Source of the DNA: Acidobacteriaceae bacterium
GTDB lineage: Bacteria; Acidobacteriota; Terriglobia; Terriglobales; Acidobacteriaceae
Assembly (NCBI GenBank): GCA_003152195.1
Contig: PLZN01000495.1
Location: forward strand, 1-34,445
Direction: 5' to 3'
DNA length: 34,445 nt
Part shown: positions 16,150 to 24,712 of the stretch, piece after piece
Position numbering within the stretch: the stretch's first letter is position 1
Layout of the letters: each line of letters begins with the position of its first letter
Made by a program: the position numbers and the translations under genes
The notes under the pieces: model-generated
Seen by the model: the letters and a program-made list of their open reading frames with translations, nothing else
Database searches by the model: none
Told to the model about the DNA's origin: nothing

Positions 16150-18089
16150 AACCGCGCACCCTCTACAGGCATTTACGCGAAAAGCCCGTCGTGACGCTGG
16201 TGGGGGAAGCAACATGGCGCGGAATCAAAACCATTCGGCAATGGCGACTGCGGAATGTGAGCAGGAATGGCGATTGCCCTGTCCGCTTTCGTCCCATCGG
16301 CTATTATCGCTGCCAGAGGGAGCTTGTCTCTGAGCAGTCCAGACAGAGCATCCTTGGTTATGCAGATGCAATTCTAAGCGGGGAGTATCCGCTGATGGGA
16401 TACGGAAGCCCCAGTCTCGGAGTGAACCCCGACTGGCATTGCGATTGGGTTTCCGGGAAGCGCTGGCCTCTCGAGGCATCCAGGAATCTGCTCATCGTTC
16501 GTCACGACGGGTCGGACGTGAAAGTCCCCTGGGAACTCTCCCGCCTGCAATTCGCTCCGGTTGTTGCCAAGGCGCATTTGTTGACCGGCGATAACAAATA
16601 TAGGACCGGTCTGCAATGTTTGCTGACAGATTGGACTGTGCGCAATCCGCTGGAGATGGGAGTGAACTGGACCATCGCGATGGAGGCGGCGCTGCGGGGA
16701 ATCAGCCTCTGTCTCACCATGGATCTATTGTGGCCTTTTACCAGCGAAGAACAGCCATGGCTCGATCTGCTAACGAGATCCCTCTGGCAGCATCTTCGTT
16801 TCATCGAGGCTCACAGCGAGTTTTCCCATGTGCTGCGGAGCAATCATTATCTGAGCAACATCGTCGGGCTAACGACCTTGTCTGCATATCTCCACGGTCC
16901 AGGGATGTCGCATCGGCTGGAAAAATATGCGCGAGCGGTTGACCGTGAAATCCTGCTTCAGACGTATCCGGATGGCGGCGATTGCGAGGCCTCGACTGGG
17001 TATCACGTTCTGGTTGCGCAGATGTTTCTACACTCCTTTCTAGTGCAGCAGCGGTGCGGGAGAGCAATCGGCCGGGAGTTTGAGACTCGTCTGGGACTTA
17101 TGTTCCAGTGGCTTTCCGTGCTGGCCGGTAACGAGGGGAAATTGCCTCACATAGGGGACTGCGATAATGGGAGGGTCGAGTTGCTCCTCGACGATATCTC
17201 GCAATCGGTACTTTCCTCTTGTGCGCGCCATTCGCTGCGAGTGGGTGGTCTCTCCGGCTTGGCATCGTATTTGCTCAAGCTGGGCTTCGGCGGCGATCGG
17301 GCCGATGCGGTATGGTTTGGCTACGTGGGCGGGTCCACCCTAAGGAGCGAGGATAAGCCTATCTCGCTGATGCCTGACTCGGGAGTTGCGATTGCGCGCT
17401 CGCGCGAGGCCGTTGCTGTTTTTTGCGCGATGCCGAATGGGATTGGAGGGAAAGGAAGTCATACCCATTGCGACAAACTATCTGTCATTTTTCGCCTGGG
17501 TGCTGACGAAGTTTTCTGCGATAGCGGCAGCCGCGGCTATACGCGTTCGGCAGAGCTTCGTAATCTGTACCGCTCGACGAAGGCGCACAATACCCTGGTT
17601 GTCGATGACGCAGACCAGAATATTATTCCCTCTGGCCATCAATGTCTCTTCCAATGCGGCAACGAGGCTGCTGTGTCCGCGATCGAAGTATCCGGTGACG
17701 CCGAGGAGACACGAGTGCTGCGAGCTTCGCATCGGGGCTATTCCCGGTTTGGTATTGAGCACCAGAGGACGGTCCACTTGAGCGAGACTGCATTGCTGCT
17801 CATCGACGAGCTGAGTGGCACCGGAGAGCATATGCTTGATCTGCGATTCTTGTTGGGGCCCGAATGGCATGTTTCTTCTGAGACGGGCACTGGACAGGCA
17901 GTGAGTTGCGTTATCGATGGATCACGGCATCTTACTCTAAGATGTGAGGCAGAGAGTTCACTGACGCTGAGGGTTCTACCCGCGGAGATCTCACGTGAAT
18001 ATGGTTCGTATTTACCTGCGAGTTGTATCCAGATCCAAACTATGGCCAGCCTGCCCGCCAGCGTGCAGACTCGTGTGAGATGGGACTGA
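16146..18089 (+). CDS. Heparinase II/III-family polysaccharide lyase-like protein
   Basis: A 647-residue protein with the two-part layout of the family: an alpha/alpha-barrel N-terminal half (YALW-type repeats such as NWTIAMEAALRGISLCLTMDLLW) and a beta-rich heparinase II/III C-terminal half (PF07940) beginning near 420. GGKGSHTHCDKLS (about 434-446, with His439 and His441), DSGSRGYT and KAHNTLVVDD are characteristic. Such proteins cleave uronic-acid polymers by beta-elimination. No signal peptide is visible, so secretion would need another route, or it may act inside the cell. ATG 16146 is chosen because it overlaps the upstream TGA as ATGA; the frame is open from 16086 but that would lengthen the overlap. 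Lyases next to EPS synthesis genes often help trim or release polymer, which is the likely role here. Confidence 0.9.
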   Translation: MKPRTLYRHLREKPVVTLVGEATWRGIKTIRQWRLRNVSRNGDCPVRFRPIGYYRCQRELVSEQSRQSILGYADAILSGEYPLMGYGSPSLGVNPDWHCDWVSGKRWPLEASRNLLIVRHDGSDVKVPWELSRLQFAPVVAKAHLLTGDNKYRTGLQCLLTDWTVRNPLEMGVNWTIAMEAALRGISLCLTMDLLWPFTSEEQPWLDLLTRSLWQHLRFIEAHSEFSHVLRSNHYLSNIVGLTTLSAYLHGPGMSHRLEKYARAVDREILLQTYPDGGDCEASTGYHVLVAQMFLHSFLVQQRCGRAIGREFETRLGLMFQWLSVLAGNEGKLPHIGDCDNGRVELLLDDISQSVLSSCARHSLRVGGLSGLASYLLKLGFGGDRADAVWFGYVGGSTLRSEDKPISLMPDSGVAIARSREAVAVFCAMPNGIGGKGSHTHCDKLSVIFRLGADEVFCDSGSRGYTRSAELRNLYRSTKAHNTLVVDDADQNIIPSGHQCLFQCGNEAAVSAIEVSGDAEETRVLRASHRGYSRFGIEHQRTVHLSETALLLIDELSGTGEHMLDLRFLLGPEWHVSSETGTGQAVSCVIDGSRHLTLRCEAESSLTLRVLPAEISREYGSYLPASCIQIQTMASLPASVQTRVRWD

Positions 18090-18093
18090 AATC

Positions 18094-19293
18094 ATGAGTC
18101 TTGGATTAGAGGGTGAAAGCATTGTCTGCTTCGCGGGTGAGGACTGGTGGTATCACCACCCTCACTCGAAGAATCATCTGCTCAAGCGCTACGCAACGCG
18201 TAATAAGGTGCTCTTTGTGAATTCCATCACCATGGGGCTTCCATCGATGTCGAATCCTGATTTTTTCCTCAAGATCAGGCGGAAGTTGAAGAGCTATATG
18301 CGCTGGTTGCGAAAGGTTCCCGAAGGCCTGTGGGTGATGACGCCGGTCAATGTGCCGCTCTACGGGTCCAGAATGGGCAGATGGCTCAATCGAATTCTGT
18401 TGCTCGCACAGGTGCGGCTGGCCATGCTCCTGCTCAAAATGTCGCGTCCGATTCTGTGGGTGGCGATTCCCACCGCGGCTGAGATGGCAGGATGCTTCGA
18501 TGAAAAGATACTGCTCTATCAGGTGTCGGACAAATACGAAGCCAACCAGGATAGCGCGTTATCCGCGCAAGTCATCCGGAACTTCGATCATCAGCTCAAA
18601 GAGGCGGCGGACGTGGTGATGTATTCGGGCCGGAAGTTGTTTGAGGAAGCGACGGAGCCGAATCGGTTTTTTCTGGAACAGGCTGTGGATTTCGAACTCT
18701 TCTCGAATCTGAAAGTCCAGCCTGCGCCGGAACTGGCCGGCATGCCTCATCCGATCCTAGGTTATTTCGGCACAATGGATTACGTAATGGATACGGATCT
18801 GATGGCAGAGGTCTCGCGGTTACGTCCCGAGTGGCATTGGGTGTTGCTTGGTCTCAAGTCCAACCTGGTGAAAATCTCCGCTCCGAATGTTCATTTTCTG
18901 GGTTCAAAACCGTACCAGGATCTACCCCGATATATTCGTCACTTCGACGTGTGTGTTTTGCCATGGCGCCAGAAGAACGCTTTCACCAGCTATGGAAGCG
19001 CGATTAAGGTACGCGAGTATCTGGCGACCGGGAAGCCGGTAGTTATTTCGCCCCTCTATGAATACCTGAACACTCGGGGACTGCGGATCTATCGCAGCAC
19101 GGAGGAGTTCATAAGCCACATCGAAAGCGTGCTGGAAAGTGACACTGCGGAGTTGGCCGCGCAACGGCAGGCGGTGGTGAGAGATTGCACATGGGATGCA
19201 AGGGCGCGGCAATTGGCGGCGCTGATCGACTCCGTTCTGCGCGGCCGGCGGTACACATATCCCTACTCAACAACCTTGCTGGAGGGCAATTGA
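18094..19293 (+). CDS. Glycosyltransferase (GT-B fold, TuaH-like)
   Basis: A 399-residue predicted cytoplasmic glycosyltransferase with no membrane segment. It opens with IVCFAGEDWWYHHPHSKNHLLKRY and continues with KVLFVNS, LLYQVSDKYEA and ADVVMYSGRKLFEEA, then the donor half with LGYFGTMDYVMDTDL, WHWVLLGL, NVHFLGSKPYQDLPRYI, VCVLPWRQ and IKVREYLATGKPVVISPL. This pattern is seen in TuaH/GumK-like enzymes, some of which handle uronic acids, but specificity is not readable here. It starts 4 bases after the upstream stop codon, with GATGGGA as ribosome site, so it is part of the same operon. Confidence 0.88.
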   Translation: MSLGLEGESIVCFAGEDWWYHHPHSKNHLLKRYATRNKVLFVNSITMGLPSMSNPDFFLKIRRKLKSYMRWLRKVPEGLWVMTPVNVPLYGSRMGRWLNRILLLAQVRLAMLLLKMSRPILWVAIPTAAEMAGCFDEKILLYQVSDKYEANQDSALSAQVIRNFDHQLKEAADVVMYSGRKLFEEATEPNRFFLEQAVDFELFSNLKVQPAPELAGMPHPILGYFGTMDYVMDTDLMAEVSRLRPEWHWVLLGLKSNLVKISAPNVHFLGSKPYQDLPRYIRHFDVCVLPWRQKNAFTSYGSAIKVREYLATGKPVVISPLYEYLNTRGLRIYRSTEEFISHIESVLESDTAELAAQRQAVVRDCTWDARARQLAALIDSVLRGRRYTYPYSTTLLEGN

Positions 19294-19350
19294 GACCAAA
19301 CGATTCACAGCCGGCAACTCGCGTTCCTTCGACCTTCCGGGGAAGGCATG

Positions 19351-21516
19351 ATGCGCGCTTTACTTGAAGATCTGAAGTCGGGTGAAGTCTCTACACACGA
19401 CGTGCCTGCCCCCGAGATTCAGGCAGGAGGCATTCTCGTACGCACGGCTTTCTCAGCGATCAGCGCCGGCACGGAGAAAGTGACGGTGGAATCTGGCCGG
19501 AAGTCTCTGCTCGGCAAGGCAATGGCCCGCCCCGATCTGGTAAAGCAGGTGCTGCAATACGCGCAATCGAACGGAGTCAAGGCTGCGTATCAAAAGGTGC
19601 AGGCCCGCCTGGACACACTCTCTACCCTGGGTTACTCATGCTCCGGCCATGTGCTCGAAGCGAGTCCGAACGTTGCCGGGTTTCAACCCGGCGACCGGGT
19701 CGCGTGCGCAGGAGTCGGTTATGCCAACCATTGTGAGGTTAACTTCGTGCCCTGCAATCTCGCGGTCCGCGTTCCGGAGAATGTCAGCCTGGAGGCGGCT
19801 GCGCTGACGACGATTGGAGCGATCGCGATGCAGGGCGTGCGCCAGGCGGACGTCGCGGTCGGGGAGACGGTAGCGGTCATTGGGGCTGGGCTGGTAGGCG
19901 TTCTGGCAATTCAGATCCTGCGCGCCGCCGGCTGCAGAGTGATCGCGATCGATCTTTCCAGCGAACGCGCTGCGAATGCTATAGCGCTCGGCGCGCACCT
20001 CGGGCTGAGCACCAGCGATCCTGCATTGGAAAGCGCGGTTAAGAGCTTCTCCCGGTATGGAGTGGATGCCGCGCTGATAACAGCGGCTACCAAGTCGGCC
20101 GAGCCGTTGGAGCTGGCGGCAAAGCTGCTCAGGGACCGGGGCCGCATCTCCGTCATCGGAGACGTCGGCATGGGCGTATCCCGAACCAACATGTACATGA
20201 AAGAGATCTCGCTGTCGATGTCTCGATCCTATGGTCCTGGCCGCTATGATCCGCAATACGAAGAAGGGGGCCAGGATTATCCGATAGGCTTCGTCCGCTG
20301 GACGGAAAAGCGGAACATGGAGGCTTTCCTGGATCTGCTTGCGGCCGGTGCGCTTCATGTCGAGCCGCTGCTTGCACATCGTTATCCGGTCGAAGAAGGC
20401 GGCAAGGCTTATGCCGGCCTACAGACCAGCATCTATACCGGGCTTATCGATTATCATGCACCTTCCGATTTCCAAATTCCTGACAAAAGGCATGTTGCGC
20501 CGCGTCCTGTGCTGCCGCGGCCGGTGGGCAAGCTGCGTGTGGGATGCGTCGGCGCAGGAGGATTTGCTCGCGGCGTTATCTTTCCCCACCTGCGCTCCTC
20601 TGCCGGGCTGATCCTGGAGTCTGTAGCGACGAGTTCGGGCGCGGCTGCCGAATCTGCTCGCAAGGGATTTGGTTTCAGGATTGCGGAGTCGCCCACCGAA
20701 CTACTTTCTAATCCCAATGTGGACGCGGCATTCATTCTTACACGGCATGACAGCCACGCAGCTTACGTCAAAAGCGCACTCGAGCAGGGGAAAGCCGTGT
20801 TTGTCGAGAAACCCCTTGCCGTAGACCGTGAGCAGTTGGAGAGGGTGCGAATGGCGTACGCAAAAGCGTTGTCAGAAAATCGCTCTCCATTTCTCATGGT
20901 GGGATTCAATCGCCGCTTCTCACCCTTCACGGAGAGGATGATGAAATTCTTTGCCCGCCGCAGCGATCCAATGCTGGTGCATGTCCGCTGCAACGGAGGG
21001 TTCGTCCCTCGCACCAGTTGGATTCAGCATCCGGGCAATGGGGGAAGGATCATTGGTGAGTTGTGTCATTTTGTCGATTGGGCGCGAGCTATTGTGCGAT
21101 GCCCAATGCGGACGGTCACCGCCGCGGCCCTGCCGGACACCGGACGCTACAACCGGGATAACGTAACCAGCACCATCTCCTTTCAGGACGGATCTTTGGC
21201 GAATCTGCTGTATCTCGCCAATGGCGATCATGCAGTGGCGAAGGAATATTTCGAGGTATTCTGCGAAGGAAGCGTCGCGCGCTTGGATGATTTCAAGACT
21301 CTTTCTCTGTCCCGCAACGGCAAGACGGAGACGATCAAAGGTGGCCGGGATAAAGGCCATCACCGGGAAATGGAGCTGACTATCGAAGCAATGGAGCAGG
21401 GTAAAGATGCGCCAATTCCCTTCGCAGAGCTAATCGAGGTGACGGAGGCAACCTTCGCTGTGGAGGAAGCGATCAGGACTCAAAAGACGGTGTCTCTCAA
21501 CCCACCGGCCCGTTGA
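19351..21516 (+). CDS. Two-domain oxidoreductase (MDR plus Gfo/Idh/MocA)
   Basis: A 721-residue fusion. Residues about 1-370 are a medium-chain, alcohol-dehydrogenase-like domain (LGYSCSGHVLE, GDRVACAG, and the NAD motif VIGAGLVGVLAIQIL). Residues about 390-720 are a Gfo/Idh/MocA domain (VGCVGAGGFARGVI near the start, FVEKPLAV with the family Lys-Pro, MVGFNRRFSPFT and HFVDWAR). This exact fusion recurs in bacterial EPS and capsule clusters beside heparinase II/III proteins and glycosyltransferases; its substrate is unknown, but oxidation or epimerisation of a nucleotide sugar is a fair guess. ATG 19351 is preferred over 19348 because GGAAGG then sits about 5 bases upstream and the protein starts MRALL like its relatives. 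It follows the glycosyltransferase after 57 bases. Confidence 0.9.
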   Translation: MRALLEDLKSGEVSTHDVPAPEIQAGGILVRTAFSAISAGTEKVTVESGRKSLLGKAMARPDLVKQVLQYAQSNGVKAAYQKVQARLDTLSTLGYSCSGHVLEASPNVAGFQPGDRVACAGVGYANHCEVNFVPCNLAVRVPENVSLEAAALTTIGAIAMQGVRQADVAVGETVAVIGAGLVGVLAIQILRAAGCRVIAIDLSSERAANAIALGAHLGLSTSDPALESAVKSFSRYGVDAALITAATKSAEPLELAAKLLRDRGRISVIGDVGMGVSRTNMYMKEISLSMSRSYGPGRYDPQYEEGGQDYPIGFVRWTEKRNMEAFLDLLAAGALHVEPLLAHRYPVEEGGKAYAGLQTSIYTGLIDYHAPSDFQIPDKRHVAPRPVLPRPVGKLRVGCVGAGGFARGVIFPHLRSSAGLILESVATSSGAAAESARKGFGFRIAESPTELLSNPNVDAAFILTRHDSHAAYVKSALEQGKAVFVEKPLAVDREQLERVRMAYAKALSENRSPFLMVGFNRRFSPFTERMMKFFARRSDPMLVHVRCNGGFVPRTSWIQHPGNGGRIIGELCHFVDWARAIVRCPMRTVTAAALPDTGRYNRDNVTSTISFQDGSLANLLYLANGDHAVAKEYFEVFCEGSVARLDDFKTLSLSRNGKTETIKGGRDKGHHREMELTIEAMEQGKDAPIPFAELIEVTEATFAVEEAIRTQKTVSLNPPAR

Positions 21517-21957
21517 GTCCATCATTCAACCGTCCCTGGCCGTGTTTCTTAACCTACCCCGCACCCGTGCTGGGCTATTTTAGCCAGAGCTGTCTAATTT
21601 AGCGGATAGGCGGGCTGACCAACGGGGGGTGCCCCACGTTCGCCCCAGCGTACGTGGGACGAAAGAGAGGGCGAAGCCCCACCATTGTTTTTTGCCCTAG
21701 CGGAATTAAGCGCGGTTGCGCCCTTCTGGGAGAGCAATGGAAACTAATCATCATTGTCCCAGGTACGCTGGGGCGAACTTGGGGCACCCAGCGCTTCGCT
21801 TAGGAGCGGGCTAACTGCTAACCGTTGTCCGTGAATGTTTCAGGTGTTGCCCAGATTGAACGGTCGGAAAGGCTAATTTGGGCAAAACTGAACTTCAACC
21901 GTCCGTCTTTAGCGGACGTTAGATGGTTTCAAATGAACGTATCTGGTCTTTATCTTT
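21517..21957. other. Intergenic gap with inverted repeats before the polymerase gene
   Basis: This 441-base gap has no credible gene. It holds the 163-bp inverted-repeat element (listed separately), a weaker inverted repeat GCCCAGATT/AATTTGGGC at about 21849-21883, and a short perfect hairpin CGTCCG/CGGACG at 21900-21918 about 40 bases before the polymerase start. The last could influence expression of the polymerase gene. Confidence 0.55.
21627..21789. repeat. 163-bp palindromic element with 34-bp inverted arms
   Basis: The left arm (21627-21660, starting GGGTGCCCCACGTTCG) and the right arm (21756-21789, ending GAACTTGGGGCACCC) are complementary at 32 of 34 positions around a 95-base centre. 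No target duplication is obvious and the centre encodes nothing. It resembles miniature mobile or REP-type elements. Confidence 0.8.
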
Positions 21958-23460
21958 ATGGAACTATTTAAAAACCCCGCTGCGGCGCCGGATGTAGGAT
22001 CGCCGGGCACGACGCGTCCGCTGTGCTGGATGCTCGTCTTTCTATCTTTGGTGCCGACCGCGATCGTGCTCCCGATGGCTCCTACGAAGATTGGCATCGC
22101 CATCCTTGCGGGATGGATCGTGCTGATCTGGATTGCAATCACCTTTGCGCGCGGTCAGTTCCATTACGTCGTTCCCATGTGGGTGGCCGTATACCCATAC
22201 TGCTACTATTTCTTCACCTTCCCGAGGGAGCGGTCCATCTTCACCGTTGACCGCGCATTTATCGTACTGCTGGTCATTGAGATGCTTGTTATCTCGCGAA
22301 AGGCCTTCGCCGCGCCGCTCACGCGCGACGTGCGTATCAGCGCGTATTTTTGGGGTCTCTATCTACTGGTCTGCATTTTCTCTCTTGCGGGTCACGCCCC
22401 CTCTGAAGCATTGCCCTTCTACCGTTTGTTAGTAGAGGGCATGCTGATGCCTGCCCTGCTTGGTTTGTATGCGATGCGTTACTTCCCGCTGCTTAAGGAT
22501 CTTCAGAAGCTCCATTTAGGTGCCTGCCTCCTGGGTCTTGGCCTATGCATCACCGGGCTCATTGAATTGACGACGGAGATAGATCTATTTCCCTGGAACG
22601 AATCAGAACCGATGTTTACCGACACCCACCTCCGGCGAGCCGATGGGCCTTTCGAGCAGCAGGTTGTCTTATCCATGGTGGCTATACTCGCCTTCTTCTT
22701 CATCATCTATTTGCGGCGCCTTATGCCGCATCGAATCTCCCTTCGGCAAACGCTGCTCCATAAGACAGGCGCTGTGGCTGCGTTCACGGCAGCGCTGATT
22801 CCGTTAAATCGCGGTCTGGTATTTGCGTTGGTCCCGATTGCCGTCGTCGACTCCTGTTCGAGGCACCGTTTGATTTCGCGGCGAACGTGGGCCACACTTT
22901 TCGGGATGATCCTGCTCGCAGCTGTTGCGGCAAAGCTGCTCGATCCCCGCCTTTATGATGATCGTGTTTCCAGCCCAGACAACGTTTATCAACGGGTTGC
23001 ACAGCATATGGAAACGCTGCGAGTGGTTCATGAGTATCCGTTCTTCGGGGTGGGATTCGGTTTATACCACGATGTTGCTTCCCGGAATCCACGATACATG
23101 GCGAAATGGAAGGGCATCGAGTCGATGAACTATCCGCACAATGCGCTGATGACAGTTCTTTCGGAAGAGGGCATCGTCGGCTTGCTGTTCTATGTTGTGG
23201 CCCAGGTTTTTCTGGTACGAGCGATGTGGAGGATCCGCAAAGCCTATCCACCGGGTTGGCTGGCGTTTCTTTACTGTTTTCTTGTTTACGTGCTGATCGG
23301 CCTGGACTACGGCACCGTTTACTTTTCTGACATCAATCTGTTTTATCTTTTTATCCTTGGCGTGCTCTACCAGCTGCAGATAAGAATGGCGCACGAACAA
23401 GAGTTCGCTGTCCTGAACTCGCCTAATCAAAGTTCGTCTTTGCAAGTCGTGGAATGCTAG
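21958..23460 (+). CDS. Wzy-like O-antigen/EPS polymerase or ligase
   Basis: A 500-residue polytopic inner-membrane protein with about ten hydrophobic helices. The O-antigen ligase/polymerase hallmark (PF04932 type) is present late in the protein: FGVGFGLYHDV followed by NYPHNALMTVLSEEGIVGLLFYV, with His394. It probably joins flipped repeat units in the periplasm. ATG 21958 has only a weak ribosome site, but the first helix follows soon after (LVFLSLVPTAIVLPMA). Its TAG stop codon (23458-23460) lies inside the CTAG target site of the palindromic element at 23461, so the element abuts the gene without disrupting it. The gap upstream is 441 bases and the gene may have its own promoter. Confidence 0.85.
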   Translation: MELFKNPAAAPDVGSPGTTRPLCWMLVFLSLVPTAIVLPMAPTKIGIAILAGWIVLIWIAITFARGQFHYVVPMWVAVYPYCYYFFTFPRERSIFTVDRAFIVLLVIEMLVISRKAFAAPLTRDVRISAYFWGLYLLVCIFSLAGHAPSEALPFYRLLVEGMLMPALLGLYAMRYFPLLKDLQKLHLGACLLGLGLCITGLIELTTEIDLFPWNESEPMFTDTHLRRADGPFEQQVVLSMVAILAFFFIIYLRRLMPHRISLRQTLLHKTGAVAAFTAALIPLNRGLVFALVPIAVVDSCSRHRLISRRTWATLFGMILLAAVAAKLLDPRLYDDRVSSPDNVYQRVAQHMETLRVVHEYPFFGVGFGLYHDVASRNPRYMAKWKGIESMNYPHNALMTVLSEEGIVGLLFYVVAQVFLVRAMWRIRKAYPPGWLAFLYCFLVYVLIGLDYGTVYFSDINLFYLFILGVLYQLQIRMAHEQEFAVLNSPNQSSSLQVVEC

Positions 23461-23711
23461 TGTGGTGAGTTGTTAATTCGCATAACAATTTTGTCATCTC
23501 GACCGGAGCGCACCCTGGATTTCCTACTGCGCGGCACTAACAATGGCCACGTGTGCGGCTTTCTTTCAGGAAAGCCGCATGAAGTTCGCTGATCCCACCA
23601 AGCCCGACAGGAAATCCGGGGGTAGCGGAGTGGAGAGACCTGCGGTTTCTACGATCTACGCCGCGTCTCCGCTCTTTGATGATGTGACGAACTAATGACT
23701 CACCACACTAG
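23457..23711. mobile_element. 247-bp palindromic mobile element, copy 1
   Basis: The element spans 23461-23707 and is flanked by CTAG at 23457-23460 and 23708-23711. The ends are inverted: TGTGGTGAGT on the left and ACTCACCACA on the right, extending imperfectly to about 20 bases. Inside are two nested stems, GGATTTCCT/AGGAAATCC (23517-23525, 23609-23617) and TGCGGCTTTC/GAAAGCCGCA (23554-23563, 23570-23579). No transposase is encoded. A 4-bp YTAG duplication fits the YTAR target of the IS5 group, so mobilisation by such an enzyme is plausible. Confidence 0.85.
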
Positions 23712-23731
23712 GGCCTGAAGGGGAATACCTA

Positions 23732-24499
23732 TTAGTGCTTGCGTCTCAAGCAAAACATCCAACCGGAAACAAGTGGCAACGGAAGGTGGTCAGCGATGGC
23801 TGCATTCAGGCGGATAAAGAACTCAAATCTGCCCAATAGATGCAATATAAGAGGACCCGAAGCCAGGGACGTCCCGCGGGTCTCGATTAGCAGCAAGTTA
23901 TTCCGGTTGAAGATTTTGCGCAAGCGTGAAACGGTGAACCGCTGTGTGTGCGGACTTCCGTCGTCTGACCCCGCGAGGTACTGCTTATATTTGCCGTTCT
24001 TAAATACTGAGTACAGCCACGCAACCAGCTTGTCAACATGCAGCGCCTGATATGACCGTCGATCCAGCTCAAACTCCCCATAGCCGTTCGGCACGGTGAT
24101 AATGAGTATGCCAGATTCGGCCAGATAGGGTAGCGCCATGCCTAGTAGCATCTCGGGAGCATCGAGATGCTCCAGGACTTCGGAGATAATGACACAATCA
24201 AACTTGCTCTGTGGGAGATCGCTCACCACTCCATGATGAAACCGAACATCAGGTGCCGACCTTCGGCCACGCTGGATCGATGGCCCGTGCGGATCAACGG
24301 CCGTCACCTGGTACCCGCCATCGGCCAGAGGAATAGCAAGTTGCGAACCATTTCCGCATCCAATATCCAATACTCTAAGTTCGAACCTCTTCTTCCCGGG
24401 AAACTCGCGCTGCATCGCGTCGTCCACAAAACGAAGCCGCTTCCCGTATCCCCACAGATTTTCCTGGAGGTATGGTGCTCGCGCATCCCTCTCTGACAT
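23732..24499 (-). CDS. Class I SAM-dependent methyltransferase
   Basis: A 255-residue methyltransferase from ATG 24499; a GTG at 24508 is an alternative start. The SAM-binding motif I is VLDIGCGNGSQ (about 43-53), followed by VTAVDPHGPSIQRG, the motif II region FDCVIISEVLEHLDAPEML, and LAESGILIITVPNGYGEFELD. This is the layout of ubiquinone/menaquinone-type and sugar methyltransferases. It lies alone on the minus strand between the polymerase and the FecR-like gene. It may O-methylate a sugar of the polymer, but the substrate is not shown by the sequence. Confidence 0.85.
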   Translation of the reverse strand: MSERDARAPYLQENLWGYGKRLRFVDDAMQREFPGKKRFELRVLDIGCGNGSQLAIPLADGGYQVTAVDPHGPSIQRGRRSAPDVRFHHGVVSDLPQSKFDCVIISEVLEHLDAPEMLLGMALPYLAESGILIITVPNGYGEFELDRRSYQALHVDKLVAWLYSVFKNGKYKQYLAGSDDGSPHTQRFTVSRLRKIFNRNNLLLIETRGTSLASGPLILHLLGRFEFFIRLNAAIADHLPLPLVSGWMFCLRRKH

Positions 24500-24712
24500 A
24501 GAATCCACTGACGACCGCCTTCGCTACCTTTGGACCCTCAATCCTTTCTAGCATCTTCGCTGAACAGCGGGAAAGCATGTTGGCTGGTACCTCTTCGCCC
24601 CCGCAATCAAGTAGGTACATAACTCATGGAAGGTGCAAATTCAATTGCGAATCTCTAGCCCATAGGCATAAAATCGTCCGCGTCGGGGTCGAATGCTCTT
24701 GAGGAGGTATGC

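Noticed and set aside
19636-20379. 247-codon open frame antisense to the two-domain oxidoreductase
   Set aside because: Arg/Gln/His-rich translation typical of a reversed coding strand, with no ribosome site and no motif.
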